DNA of 64,000 nt from assembly GCF_014596575.1 (NCBI RefSeq), contig NZ_NASZ01000003.1, positions 124,001 through 188,000 on the forward strand, read 5' to 3'. The translations under genes and the position numbers were made by a program. The notes beneath the pieces were generated by a model. It saw only the letters and a program-made list of their open reading frames with translations, was not told the DNA's origin and made no database searches. The stretch comes from Flavobacterium pokkalii (GTDB lineage Bacteria; Bacteroidota; Bacteroidia; Flavobacteriales; Flavobacteriaceae). Positions 1 to 6,782 of this stretch are shown here, one piece after another. Position 1 is the first letter of the stretch. The number at the start of each line of letters is the position of its first letter.

Positions 1-515
1 ATGAAGATGTAGGTCGTGGCGTTGCCGATAATATCGATACCACAAGAGTGGGTGCCCAAATGTGGTGGTCCGGTTCCAGAGGATTGTATGACATCAAAGG
101 GAACCGCATTGGGGATGCACCCCGTTCTACCAATTTCTTAATTTATTGGGATGGCGATGCTTCGAGAGAAATTCTAAATTCCAATTATATTGACAAATAC
201 GGCAAAGGACGCCTATTCACTGCCGAAGGTGCCCGTTCTAATAATGGCTCAAAATCCACTCCTGCCCTTTCGGCTGATATTTTAGGCGACTGGAGAGAAG
301 AACTCATTTTAAGAAGTAACGACAACAGCGAATTGCGTATTTATTCTACCACGATTCCAACTACAATCAGGCAATACACCCTAATGCACGATTCGCAATA
401 CCGACTGGCAATTGCCTGGCAAAATGTAGGTTACAACCAGCCACCACATACCAGTTTTTATATGGGAACCGGAATGAAAGCCGCTCCAAAGCCGAATATT
501 AAATTGGCACCTTAA
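1..515 (+). CDS. Rhamnogalacturonan lyase (PL11 family), C-terminal part
   Basis: The gene enters from the left edge; the frame is open from base 3 and ends at TAA 513-515, giving about 170 C-terminal residues. The sequence carries EDVGRG, MWWSGSRGLYD, GDWREELILR and a closing NVGYNQPPHTSFYMG block, all typical of the beta-propeller of polysaccharide lyase family 11. These enzymes cleave the rhamnogalacturonan I backbone of pectin by beta-elimination, outside the cell or in the periplasm. The N-terminal signal and most of the propeller lie outside the window, so the exact specificity (endo or exo) cannot be judged. The two GH43 genes near 20-22.8 kb would fit side-chain removal from the same polymer, but they are not in the same transcription unit. 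Confidence 0.88.
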   Translation, partial: EDVGRGVADNIDTTRVGAQMWWSGSRGLYDIKGNRIGDAPRSTNFLIYWDGDASREILNSNYIDKYGKGRLFTAEGARSNNGSKSTPALSADILGDWREELILRSNDNSELRIYSTTIPTTIRQYTLMHDSQYRLAIAWQNVGYNQPPHTSFYMGTGMKAAPKPNIKLAP

Positions 516-537
516 ACCTTTATCTTAGATATATTTT

Positions 538-567
538 TAAAAAGCACAGCTAACTCTGTGCTTTTTT
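538..567 (+). terminator. Rho-independent terminator after the PL11 gene
   Basis: AAAGCACAG (541-549) pairs with CTGTGCTTT (556-564) across a short loop and runs into a T tract. It lies 23 bases after the lyase stop codon and separates that gene from the next cassette. Confidence 0.8.
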
Positions 568-610
568 GTGAGAAAATTATAGAGTATCATAAAATTCATA
601 TCTTTACAAA

Positions 611-1498
611 ATGAAAATTGTATATATACCGTCAAAAATTACTTCAGATGTTAATGGTTATGAATTACTTTTACGACTTCAAAGTGATTTATCCCATTTT
701 ATTGGAGAAGACATTCATATAAGCTTTAAAAATGTTTATTGGTTTGAAGCAAATCTAGTTGCTATTCTTGGGGCAATTATTGAAGATTTAGAAAATAGAC
801 ATAATAGAGTAAAAATTATCGATGCTGAGTACTTTAGATTAAAAAATGATATTTTGTTTAGAAACGGTTTTTTTCCTCAGTATGGAATTACTTCTTCAAG
901 CTTATTTAGCAGTAGTACGCAAATCCCATACATGAAATTTAAAGAACATGAACCGCAACTTTATAATGACTATATTCAATCGGAACTACTTGATAACAAA
1001 GATTTCCCAAGACATTCTGAAAAGCTTGGAGGAGAGATAAAGCGTAATATTTTTGAATTATTTGAAAATGCTCGAACACATGGAAAATGTAAACATATAC
1101 ATACTTGTGGTCAATTTTATCCAACTAGAAAGAAATTACACATAACAATTGTTGACACTGGACAAACCATTGTCAATAATGTAAAGGATTTTTTAAAAAA
1201 GGACATGAAATCTTCTGAATATATAGATTGGGCTATGGAAACAGGAAACACTACAAAAGTTGGAAACATACCCGGTGGATTAGGTCTAGGTTTAATTTTC
1301 GAATTTATAAATTTAAATAAAGGGAAAATACAAGTTGTTTCATCTAATGGTTATTGGGAATTAAGAGAAGGAAAAATTAGCAAACATGACTTAAATTTTA
1401 GTTTCAGAGGAACCATTGCAAATCTTGAATTTGATTTAACAGAAAATAACCATTATAGTTTAGCTGATGAAGTGCCTCAATTCGATATTATTTTCTAA
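611..1498 (+). CDS. GHKL-type ATPase with STAS-like N-terminal region
   Basis: A 295-residue cytoplasmic protein without signal peptide or membrane segment. Residues 1-80 look like a STAS-type fold (a predicted strand 'IHISFKNVYWFEANLV' followed by a helix). Residues 140-275 form a GHKL/HATPase domain: N box NIFELFENARTHG (146-158), G1 motif VDTG (181-184), and glycine-rich lid GGLGLGL (222-228). There is no phospho-accepting histidine domain, so it is closer to anti-sigma-factor/SpoIIAB-like kinases or to stand-alone GHKL ATPases than to a sensor kinase. It leads a tight three-gene unit with a STAS-like DUF4325 protein and a PIN nuclease. By analogy with STAS/anti-sigma partner switching, it may bind its STAS neighbour; that is inference. 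Codon use is visibly more AT-rich than the flanking genes. Confidence 0.75.
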   Translation: MKIVYIPSKITSDVNGYELLLRLQSDLSHFIGEDIHISFKNVYWFEANLVAILGAIIEDLENRHNRVKIIDAEYFRLKNDILFRNGFFPQYGITSSSLFSSSTQIPYMKFKEHEPQLYNDYIQSELLDNKDFPRHSEKLGGEIKRNIFELFENARTHGKCKHIHTCGQFYPTRKKLHITIVDTGQTIVNNVKDFLKKDMKSSEYIDWAMETGNTTKVGNIPGGLGLGLIFEFINLNKGKIQVVSSNGYWELREGKISKHDLNFSFRGTIANLEFDLTENNHYSLADEVPQFDIIF

Positions 1499-1515
1499 CT
1501 TTGAAAAAAAATATA

Positions 1516-1866
1516 ATGCAATTAAGAATAATAGATATAATAAAGACGAACTTTGCCGTCACAACTGATGATGGTGATAGAATATTTGATTTATTAGATC
1601 AAAATTTTTCAAAAAAAAACCCAGTAATTCTTGACTTTGAAGGAATTACACTAATGACAACTGCTTTTTTAAATTCTTCAATAGGACAATTATATAGTAA
1701 TAATAAATATTCAAGTGAGTTTCTAAATAGTAACTTAAAGATAGTAAACGTCCAAGAACAAGACAGATCTTTATTTGCCATAGTTGTTAAACGAGCGAAA
1801 GAATATTTTGCTGACCGACAAGGTTTTGAAAGAAACACAAGTGATTCGATTTATGGCAGCGACTAA
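1516..1866 (+). CDS. STAS-like domain protein (DUF4325-type)
   Basis: About 116 residues from ATG 1516; a TTG at 1501, only 2 bases after the upstream stop, would add five residues. The core 'PVILDFEGITLMTTAFLNSS' matches the DUF4325 pattern of a hydrophobic strand ending in D-F, then a T/S-containing turn and a helix, as in STAS domains where a serine or threonine can be phosphorylated. The preceding gene encodes a GHKL ATPase with its own STAS-like half, so a switch in which the ATPase phosphorylates or holds this protein is plausible. No DNA-binding or catalytic motif is visible. The 3' end overlaps the PIN gene start by 14 bases, which implies coupled translation. Confidence 0.7.
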   Translation: MQLRIIDIIKTNFAVTTDDGDRIFDLLDQNFSKKNPVILDFEGITLMTTAFLNSSIGQLYSNNKYSSEFLNSNLKIVNVQEQDRSLFAIVVKRAKEYFADRQGFERNTSDSIYGSD

Positions 1867-2392
1867 TATTAATTCTTATAAAATCAAATTATCTGATCAG
1901 TTTTTTTTTGATACTAATATTTGGTTATTACTTTTTGGTACTGTAGCCAATTATCAAAGAAATGACCAAACTGCTTATGCTGGTTTCCTTCAAGAACTTA
2001 TAAACAGAAACAGTGCCTTATATATAAATTCAATGATTATTTCAGAGTTCGCAAATGTTTTATTGCGTCACGATTTCAAACAATGGTCAAAAACGTGTAA
2101 TATCCCAAATCCAGAATTCAAACGTCATTTTAGCACTACGGATGATTATAAAAACTCAATATCAACTGTGAAACATTTAATTTCAAACATTTTATCAATA
2201 CCAATTTTAATTAAAGTTTCTGACAGTTTTCATAATAATGATATGATTTCTGTACTCAGTGATTTTGAAATTGTAGATTTCAACGATTCTTATATCGCCA
2301 ATTTGGCAAGATCGAACAATTATAAAATTGTCACTAATGATAGAGATTTTCAAAAGCTGAAAAATATCGAAATTTTGACAACTCAAATTTAA
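1853..2392 (+). CDS. PIN-domain protein, putative RNase
   Basis: About 179 residues from ATG 1853, which overlaps the end of the DUF4325 gene; a TTG at 1784 in the same frame is less likely. PIN-type acidic residues are in order: D20 in FFFDTNIW, E65 in IISEFANVLLR, D145 in FNDSYIANLA, and D163/D165 in TNDRDF. PIN domains are Mg-dependent RNases, often VapC-like toxins. Here the usual small DNA-binding antitoxin is absent and the two upstream genes are signalling-type proteins. The unit could therefore be a regulated RNase effector; this is inferred from gene order alone. The sequence is AT-rich like its two partners. Confidence 0.75.
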   Translation: MAATNINSYKIKLSDQFFFDTNIWLLLFGTVANYQRNDQTAYAGFLQELINRNSALYINSMIISEFANVLLRHDFKQWSKTCNIPNPEFKRHFSTTDDYKNSISTVKHLISNILSIPILIKVSDSFHNNDMISVLSDFEIVDFNDSYIANLARSNNYKIVTNDRDFQKLKNIEILTTQI

Positions 2393-2469
2393 AGTCCGAT
2401 ATAACACCTCGCTCGTGCGCGAAATAAAATTCAGCGAAGCGAATCCTTTCACGTTCGAAACAGTAAACT

Positions 2470-2545
2470 TTCACGCAGATTTTGCAGATTTTGCAGATTT
2501 CCGCAGATTATGGAATAATTTTTCTGCTCAAATCAGTAAAATCTT
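2470..2545. repeat. GCAGATTTT-type intergenic repeat
   Basis: Four GCAGATT units follow one another at roughly nine-base spacing (from 2475), and an inverted counterpart (CTGCTCAAATCAGTAAAATC) lies just downstream. A related but degenerate element with AATCTGCTAAAATC is present near 6705-6775. Short interspersed elements of this kind are common between genes in flavobacteria; their role is not known to me. Confidence 0.6.
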
Positions 2546-2571
2546 CCCGCTAAATTTTAATAAAGGATATT

Positions 2572-2602
2572 TTTGTCTTTTATTAAAATTAGTGTACTTT
2601 TG
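2572..2602 (+). promoter_or_regulatory. Probable norB promoter (Bacteroidota type)
   Basis: TTG at 2573-2575 and TACTTTTG at 2595-2602 are separated by 19 bases, matching the Bacteroidota primary-sigma consensus TTG / TAnnTTTG. The 12-mer TTTTTGTCTTTT at 2570-2581 overlaps the upstream element and recurs exactly as the right arm of the dyad at 2678-2689. Transcription would start near 2608, leaving a leader of about 130 bases. Confidence 0.7.
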
Positions 2603-2630
2603 TATCGAATAATTAAAAACCTTTACAAAA

Positions 2631-2663
2631 ATGAAAAAATCAGTATCCGCCGGCAAGCAATAA
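2631..2663 (+). CDS. Possible ten-residue leader peptide upstream of norB
   Basis: ATG 2631 opens a tiny frame, MKKSVSAGKQ, ending at TAA 2661-2663. The A-rich stretch before it (CCTTTACAAAA) resembles translation starts elsewhere in the window. Its stop codon sits at the left edge of a perfect 12-base inverted repeat, the geometry expected of an attenuator or a decoy frame. There is no homology to support translation, so it is offered as a possibility only. Confidence 0.3.
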   Translation: MKKSVSAGKQ

Positions 2664-2689
2664 AAGACAAAAACCTCTTTTTGTCTTTT
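2662..2689 (+). promoter_or_regulatory. Perfect 12-base dyad in the norB leader
   Basis: AAAAGACAAAAA (2662-2673), loop CCTC, TTTTTGTCTTTT (2678-2689) form an uninterrupted inverted repeat 50 bases before the norB start. It may be an operator for a dimeric repressor or an RNA hairpin. The stem is A/U-rich with only two G-C pairs, so it would make a weak terminator. The half-site also overlaps the -33 promoter element, which favours an operator reading. Confidence 0.5.
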
Positions 2690-2739
2690 GTAAAAGTAAA
2701 AACATCACAACAAATTAATTCCAATTAAATAAAATAAAA

Positions 2740-4959
2740 ATGAAAAAAACGTGGTTAGCCTTTATAAGTGTGGTAATCATCTCATTTATAATCCTTCTGG
2801 GAGTGGGGAAAGAAATCTATCAAACACAGCCTCCGATTCCGGAAAAAGTAATTTTAAAAAATACAGGAACAATAATTTATACCAAAGAAGATATTCAAAC
2901 CGGGCAAAATGTATGGGAATCCATTGGCGGAATGGAAGTAGGTTCGGTTTGGGGACACGGAAGCTATGTAGCTCCGGACTGGACCGCCGAATGGATTCAT
3001 AAAGAAGCCGTTTTTGTGCTGGACAACTGGGCTAAAGCCTTTAGCACTTCTTATGAAAATTTAGATGTTGAAAAAAAAGCGGCGCTAAAAGCCCGATTAA
3101 TCCAGGACATCCGAACCAATACCTATAATGAAGCCACAAAAACCATCAGTATTTCAGAAGAACGCTACAATGCCATCAAAAACAATACGGCACACTTTAG
3201 CAGTATTTTTTCAGAAGGAAATGCCGAATATGCTATCCAGAAAAAAGCATTAACCGACAGCAAAAAATTAACTCAGCTAAATGCTTTTTTATTCTGGACT
3301 TCCTGGGCTGCCAGTACCAACAGACCCAACGCCGATTATACATATACGTCTAACTGGCCGCACGAACCTTTGATTGACAATAACATCACTAACAGCTCGG
3401 TGATTTGGTCAGGTTTGTCAATTGTGTTGTTATTATTATTCATCGGAATATTAACTTACTATTACCTTCTTAATCATGAAAAAGGCGAATTGCTGGACAA
3501 ACCGCAAAGCAATCCGTTACAGGATTTAAAATTATTGCCTTCGCAAAAAGCAGTTTTAAAATATTTCCTGATTATTTCATTATTAATCGTTTTACAAATT
3601 GTTTTAGGAATTGTCACGGTGCATTATACCGTAGAAGGTCAGGCGTTTTTTGGTTTCGAAATTTCCAAATTCCTGCCTTATTCTGTCACAAGAACCTGGC
3701 ATACGCAGTTGGCTGTATTTTGGATTGCAGCAACCTGGTTAGCCACCGGATTATTCCTGGCACCGATGATTTCCGGAAAAGAAATCAAAAAACACATTCT
3801 GGGAATCAATTTTCTGTTCATTGCCTTACTGATTATCGTATTGGGTTCTATGTTTGGCGAATGGCTTGGAATTCATCAGTTCTTAAGTCTGACAACCAAC
3901 TTTTTCTTCGGGCATCAGGGTTATGAATACATGGATTTAGGGCGCTTTTGGCAAATATTACTGGGAGTCGGATTGGTTTTATGGGTTCTTATGGTAAGCC
4001 AGCACATAATTTTTGCCATCCGTAAAAACGATCATTCTAAAACGTTGCTAACGATATTATTGATTTCCGTAATGGCCATCGGGATGTTCTTCTTCTCAGG
4101 ATTAATGTATGGCGAAAACAGCAGCTTACCGGTAATCAATTACTGGAGATGGTGGTTGGTTCACCTTTGGGTAGAAGGTTTCTTTGAAGTATTCGCCACG
4201 GTGGTGATTGCTTATATTTTCTCTCAAATGAAAATAATTTCAGCCAAAACAGCGGGAAGAGTTTCGGTAGCATCAGCGACTATCTTCTTAGCCGGAGGGA
4301 TTTTGGGAACTTTGCACCATTTGTATTTTTCAGGAACACCGGTAAAAGCGATTGCTTTGGGAGCAACCTTTAGTGCCTTAGAAGTTGTGCCGCTTACTTT
4401 AATGGGGTTTGAAATCAGAGAAAACTGGAATTTATTAAAAAGTACTGCCTGGATGCAAAAATACAAATGGCCTATTTTCTTTTTTATTGCCGTCGCTTTT
4501 TGGAATTTTATGGGAGCCGGAGTATTTGGATTCTTAATCAATCCGCCAATTGCTTTGTATTATATACAGGGATTAAATACCACAGCTGTTCATGCACATA
4601 CCGCTTTATTTGGCGTATATGGAATGCTCGGAATGGGATTCATTTTAATTTGTTTGCGTTTCTATTCAGACAGAGACTGGGATAACAGCAAACTTAAAAA
4701 AGCTTTTTGGGCTTTGAACATCGGCCTTGTTGCAATGGTTCTTTTTAGTTTATTGCCAATTGGAATTATTCAGGCATACACCTCAATTACCAAAGGCTAT
4801 TCCTTTGCCAGAGAAAGCGAATTACTGTACTCTCCAACCATCCAAACCTTAAAATGGTTGCGCATGATTGGTGATATTATTTTCTCAGTGGGTATTTTTT
4901 ACTTCTGTTGGTTTACCGTAAGTGAAACCATTTATAATTTAAAAAGAAAAATAAAATAA
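2740..4959 (+). CDS. norB: Quinol-dependent nitric-oxide reductase (qNOR)
   Basis: A 739-residue inner-membrane protein of the heme-copper oxidase superfamily that reduces two NO to N2O using quinol. The N-terminal extension after the first membrane segment is the qNOR-type fused cytochrome-c-like domain without heme-binding Cys. It carries SIGGMEVGSVWGHGSYVAP followed by DWTAEW. About fourteen membrane segments follow, with heme and non-heme-iron histidines in TRTWHTQLAVFW, 'WWLVHLWVEGFFEVFA', LHHLYF and 'HAHTALFGVYGMLG'; the E in WVEGFFEVFA is the conserved glutamate region. Length fits the single-subunit qNOR family. It is transcribed alone with a strong terminator after it. No denitrification partner is nearby, so detoxification of host- or neighbour-derived NO is the likely role. 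Confidence 0.93.
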   Translation: MKKTWLAFISVVIISFIILLGVGKEIYQTQPPIPEKVILKNTGTIIYTKEDIQTGQNVWESIGGMEVGSVWGHGSYVAPDWTAEWIHKEAVFVLDNWAKAFSTSYENLDVEKKAALKARLIQDIRTNTYNEATKTISISEERYNAIKNNTAHFSSIFSEGNAEYAIQKKALTDSKKLTQLNAFLFWTSWAASTNRPNADYTYTSNWPHEPLIDNNITNSSVIWSGLSIVLLLLFIGILTYYYLLNHEKGELLDKPQSNPLQDLKLLPSQKAVLKYFLIISLLIVLQIVLGIVTVHYTVEGQAFFGFEISKFLPYSVTRTWHTQLAVFWIAATWLATGLFLAPMISGKEIKKHILGINFLFIALLIIVLGSMFGEWLGIHQFLSLTTNFFFGHQGYEYMDLGRFWQILLGVGLVLWVLMVSQHIIFAIRKNDHSKTLLTILLISVMAIGMFFFSGLMYGENSSLPVINYWRWWLVHLWVEGFFEVFATVVIAYIFSQMKIISAKTAGRVSVASATIFLAGGILGTLHHLYFSGTPVKAIALGATFSALEVVPLTLMGFEIRENWNLLKSTAWMQKYKWPIFFFIAVAFWNFMGAGVFGFLINPPIALYYIQGLNTTAVHAHTALFGVYGMLGMGFILICLRFYSDRDWDNSKLKKAFWALNIGLVAMVLFSLLPIGIIQAYTSITKGYSFARESELLYSPTIQTLKWLRMIGDIIFSVGIFYFCWFTVSETIYNLKRKIK

Positions 4960-4979
4960 CGCTTCCCTTTTTTTAAACG

Positions 4980-5025
4980 AAAGCCTGTCGAAGGATTATT
5001 ATCCCTGGCAGGCTTTTTATTTTTT
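4980..5025 (+). terminator. Terminator after norB
   Basis: AAGCCTG (4981-4987) pairs with CAGGCTT (5009-5015), and a T-rich run follows. It lies 20 bases past the norB stop. Its T tract also contains the stop codon of the antisense MOSC remnant. Confidence 0.75.
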
Positions 5026-5098
5026 CAATGCAATTGCAGCTCCGGTTGCAAGAACTCCCTCCTGCTGCGCGATTACATTTTACACAAACAAAAACTTT
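5017..5098 (-). pseudogene. Remnant of a second MOSC (mARC-like) gene, 3' end
   Basis: Read on the minus strand, bases 5079-5017 translate as NVIAQQEGVLATGAAIALKK followed by a stop. This parallels the very end of the intact MOSC protein encoded at 5798-6607 (NVIAKQEGYIAVGASCIQKN). Just upstream (5080-5098) a KVFV stretch parallels KVLF of the intact gene but in another frame, so the fragment is also frameshifted. Only about 80 bases remain and there is no start. The likeliest story is duplication of the MOSC gene and loss of one copy, with the lipoprotein gene now between the two. DNA identity is moderate, so the event is not recent. Confidence 0.7.
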
Positions 5099-5213
5099 GG
5101 TTTCACAATCCTCATAACAACTTAAAACACAATAGATTACAAACACAAACAAGAAAAATTACTTAACTTTATACTACTAAATAATTTAGCATTAATCTTT
5201 AAAATTGTTTACC

Positions 5214-5738
5214 ATGAAAACATTAAAAAGATTTAGTCTAGCCCCTGTTTTTATTTTTTTTATTCTAGGACTTTCCTCTTGCAATTATGCACCTGATTTT
5301 GGTGATGACTTTGGCGATGTAGAATGTTTAGGATGTGGAGAAGACTGGGAAATCAATACACTTGACGAAGCTAATCGAGAATTGACAAACCATACTTGGA
5401 AAATGACTACTATCAATGTAGCCAATGATAATACAGAATTCTATAACTACAAATTGGTTTTCAAAACTGATAAAACAGTAACCGCAACTTATGACACTGT
5501 TACTTTTAACGGTACATGGTCTGTTACAGATAACAATCCTAACCAAAAATTAATCTCTGATTTAAAACTAAAGCTTGTTTTTACTTCGCCCTCAATTTTT
5601 ACTCAAATATCCAAAGAATGGACTTTAATATCCTCCACAGTTAGCCTTTTCAATTATAATGAAGGGGATTTACTAGAATTTGCCTATATCAGCAATAATG
5701 TAACAAGTTATAGTTTTAAATTACAGGCAATTAATTAA
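5214..5738 (+). CDS. Hypothetical lipoprotein
   Basis: 174 residues from ATG 5214; an in-frame TTG nine bases earlier is less convincing. The N-terminus is a lipoprotein signal: basic start, hydrophobic core, then LGLSSC with the acceptor Cys near residue 23. After it comes an acidic linker with a CLGCG motif (two Cys three apart). The rest is rich in predicted beta strands (W-K-M-T-T-I..., F-N-G-T-W-S-V), reminiscent of lipocalin-like small Flavobacterium lipoproteins. No family is recognised with confidence. It stands alone between norB and the MOSC gene, on the opposite strand to the latter. Confidence 0.65.
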   Translation: MKTLKRFSLAPVFIFFILGLSSCNYAPDFGDDFGDVECLGCGEDWEINTLDEANRELTNHTWKMTTINVANDNTEFYNYKLVFKTDKTVTATYDTVTFNGTWSVTDNNPNQKLISDLKLKLVFTSPSIFTQISKEWTLISSTVSLFNYNEGDLLEFAYISNNVTSYSFKLQAIN

Positions 5739-5797
5739 ACTGGCTCAAAAACTCGTAATCACTCTCGAATGACCAACTACTTTAGAATTTAAAAATC

Positions 5798-6607
5798 TTA
5801 ATTTTTTTGAATACAACTTGCCCCAACAGCAATATACCCTTCTTGTTTAGCAATTACATTTTGTCCGAACAAAACCTTATTCCCCACTTTCCGGTATTGA
5901 GACAAAGTATATAAAGGTTCTTTTCCTGCAAAAACTCCTTTTTCAAAATCAACGGTCGTCATAATGCAACGTCCGCAGGGTTTTACTCCATAAAAAAGCT
6001 GATTGCCTATACTGAATTCTTTCCAGCTTTCTTCCTCATAAGGATTTCCTCCGCTAATCACAAAATTAGGTCGAAAACGTCGGATAGAAACCGAATTTTC
6101 CAATCGGGAATTTAAATCGTCTAATGAAGCCTGCCCAATGAGCAAAAAAGGAAATCCATCCGAAAAAGAAGTAATATCATCCGGAGTAACGGCATAATTC
6201 GGATCTACTTTGCGCAAACTGCCTTCGGGCATATAAACCAATCGGACTTTAATGCCTAAAATTTCCGAAAACCAGTCCGAAACCGCTTCGTCCACCTCAA
6301 CAGCCTGAACAGCATCTTCCCAAACCATTACTTCCGCTAAAGGACTTCCCTCCTTTGACGAAAGCGGAAAACGAATACTTCCTTTTGCTGTATCATTGTG
6401 AGAAATTTGTAAAAAACCGTCTTCAATTTGAGGGTGAAATAATGCCAATTCCGGATGTTTACGTTGAGTAACAAAAACACCATTTTCATCCACCAGCATC
6501 CATCTTCGGTCAAATTCCAACCCTCTTGGAGTGACTTTTGCCTTTTCCAAACGAATGCCGGCAAGCGATTTTACCGGATAAATCCAAATTTCGGAGAGTT
6601 GCATCAT
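5798..6607 (-). CDS. MOSC-domain molybdoprotein, mARC/YcbX-like
   Basis: A 269-residue cytosolic protein. Residues 1-120 match the MOSC N-terminal beta-barrel (WIYPVKSLAGI, GLEFDRRWMLVD, VTQRKHPELAL). Residues 125-265 match the MOSC domain, with RRFRPNFVISGG and KPCGRCIMTTVD. The second Cys of CGRC (C214) aligns with the molybdenum-ligating Cys of mARC. Family members hold a sulfurated Mo cofactor and reduce N-hydroxylated compounds; some reduce nitrite to NO in vitro. Unlike E. coli YcbX there is no C-terminal 2Fe-2S domain, so a separate electron donor is needed. Either ATG 6607 or ATG 6604 could be the start. A TTTTGTCTTTT sequence identical to the norB half-site overlaps the start region. 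Confidence 0.85.
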   Translation of the reverse strand: MMQLSEIWIYPVKSLAGIRLEKAKVTPRGLEFDRRWMLVDENGVFVTQRKHPELALFHPQIEDGFLQISHNDTAKGSIRFPLSSKEGSPLAEVMVWEDAVQAVEVDEAVSDWFSEILGIKVRLVYMPEGSLRKVDPNYAVTPDDITSFSDGFPFLLIGQASLDDLNSRLENSVSIRRFRPNFVISGGNPYEEESWKEFSIGNQLFYGVKPCGRCIMTTVDFEKGVFAGKEPLYTLSQYRKVGNKVLFGQNVIAKQEGYIAVGASCIQKN

Positions 6608-6704
6608 TTTGTCTTTTTTTCAAAAATAATAAATTAAAATCTTAACCATATAAGTTCATTTAGTCAATGATAAACTTATACAGTAAAAAAAAAACAGGAA
6701 TCAA

Positions 6705-6775
6705 ACAAACAGATTTTAGCCCTTATAAGTTATCTTCGGTAATCTGCTAAAATCCGTTTCATCTGTGTCCCAATT
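6705..6775. repeat. Degenerate GCAGATTTT-type element with inverted repeat
   Basis: GATTTTAGC (6712-6720) and GCTAAAATC (6746-6754) are perfect inverted arms 25 bases apart, followed by GTTTCATCTGTGTCC. The wording matches the element at 2470-2545. It sits between the MOSC and copA genes, both on the minus strand. Confidence 0.5.
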
Positions 6776-6782
6776 TATATTT

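Larger units (their letters stand above)
2393..2739. other. Intergenic stretch between PIN gene and norB
   Basis: This 347-base gap holds no convincing long gene. It contains a repeat element with GCAGATT units (2470-2545), a promoter for the nitric-oxide reductase (2572-2602), a ten-codon open frame (2631-2663) and a perfect 12-base inverted repeat (2662-2689). A 65-codon open frame at 2415-2612 lies over the repeat and looks spurious. Confidence 0.7.

Noticed and set aside
2470..2545. Regular GCAGATT units as a CRISPR-like array
   Set aside because: The units are seven to nine bases and only four, with no spacers and no cas genes nearby.
2415..2612. 65-codon open frame on the plus strand
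   Set aside because: It lies across the GCAGATT repeat and the norB promoter, has no known motif, and its protein contains the repeat-encoded HADFADFADF.
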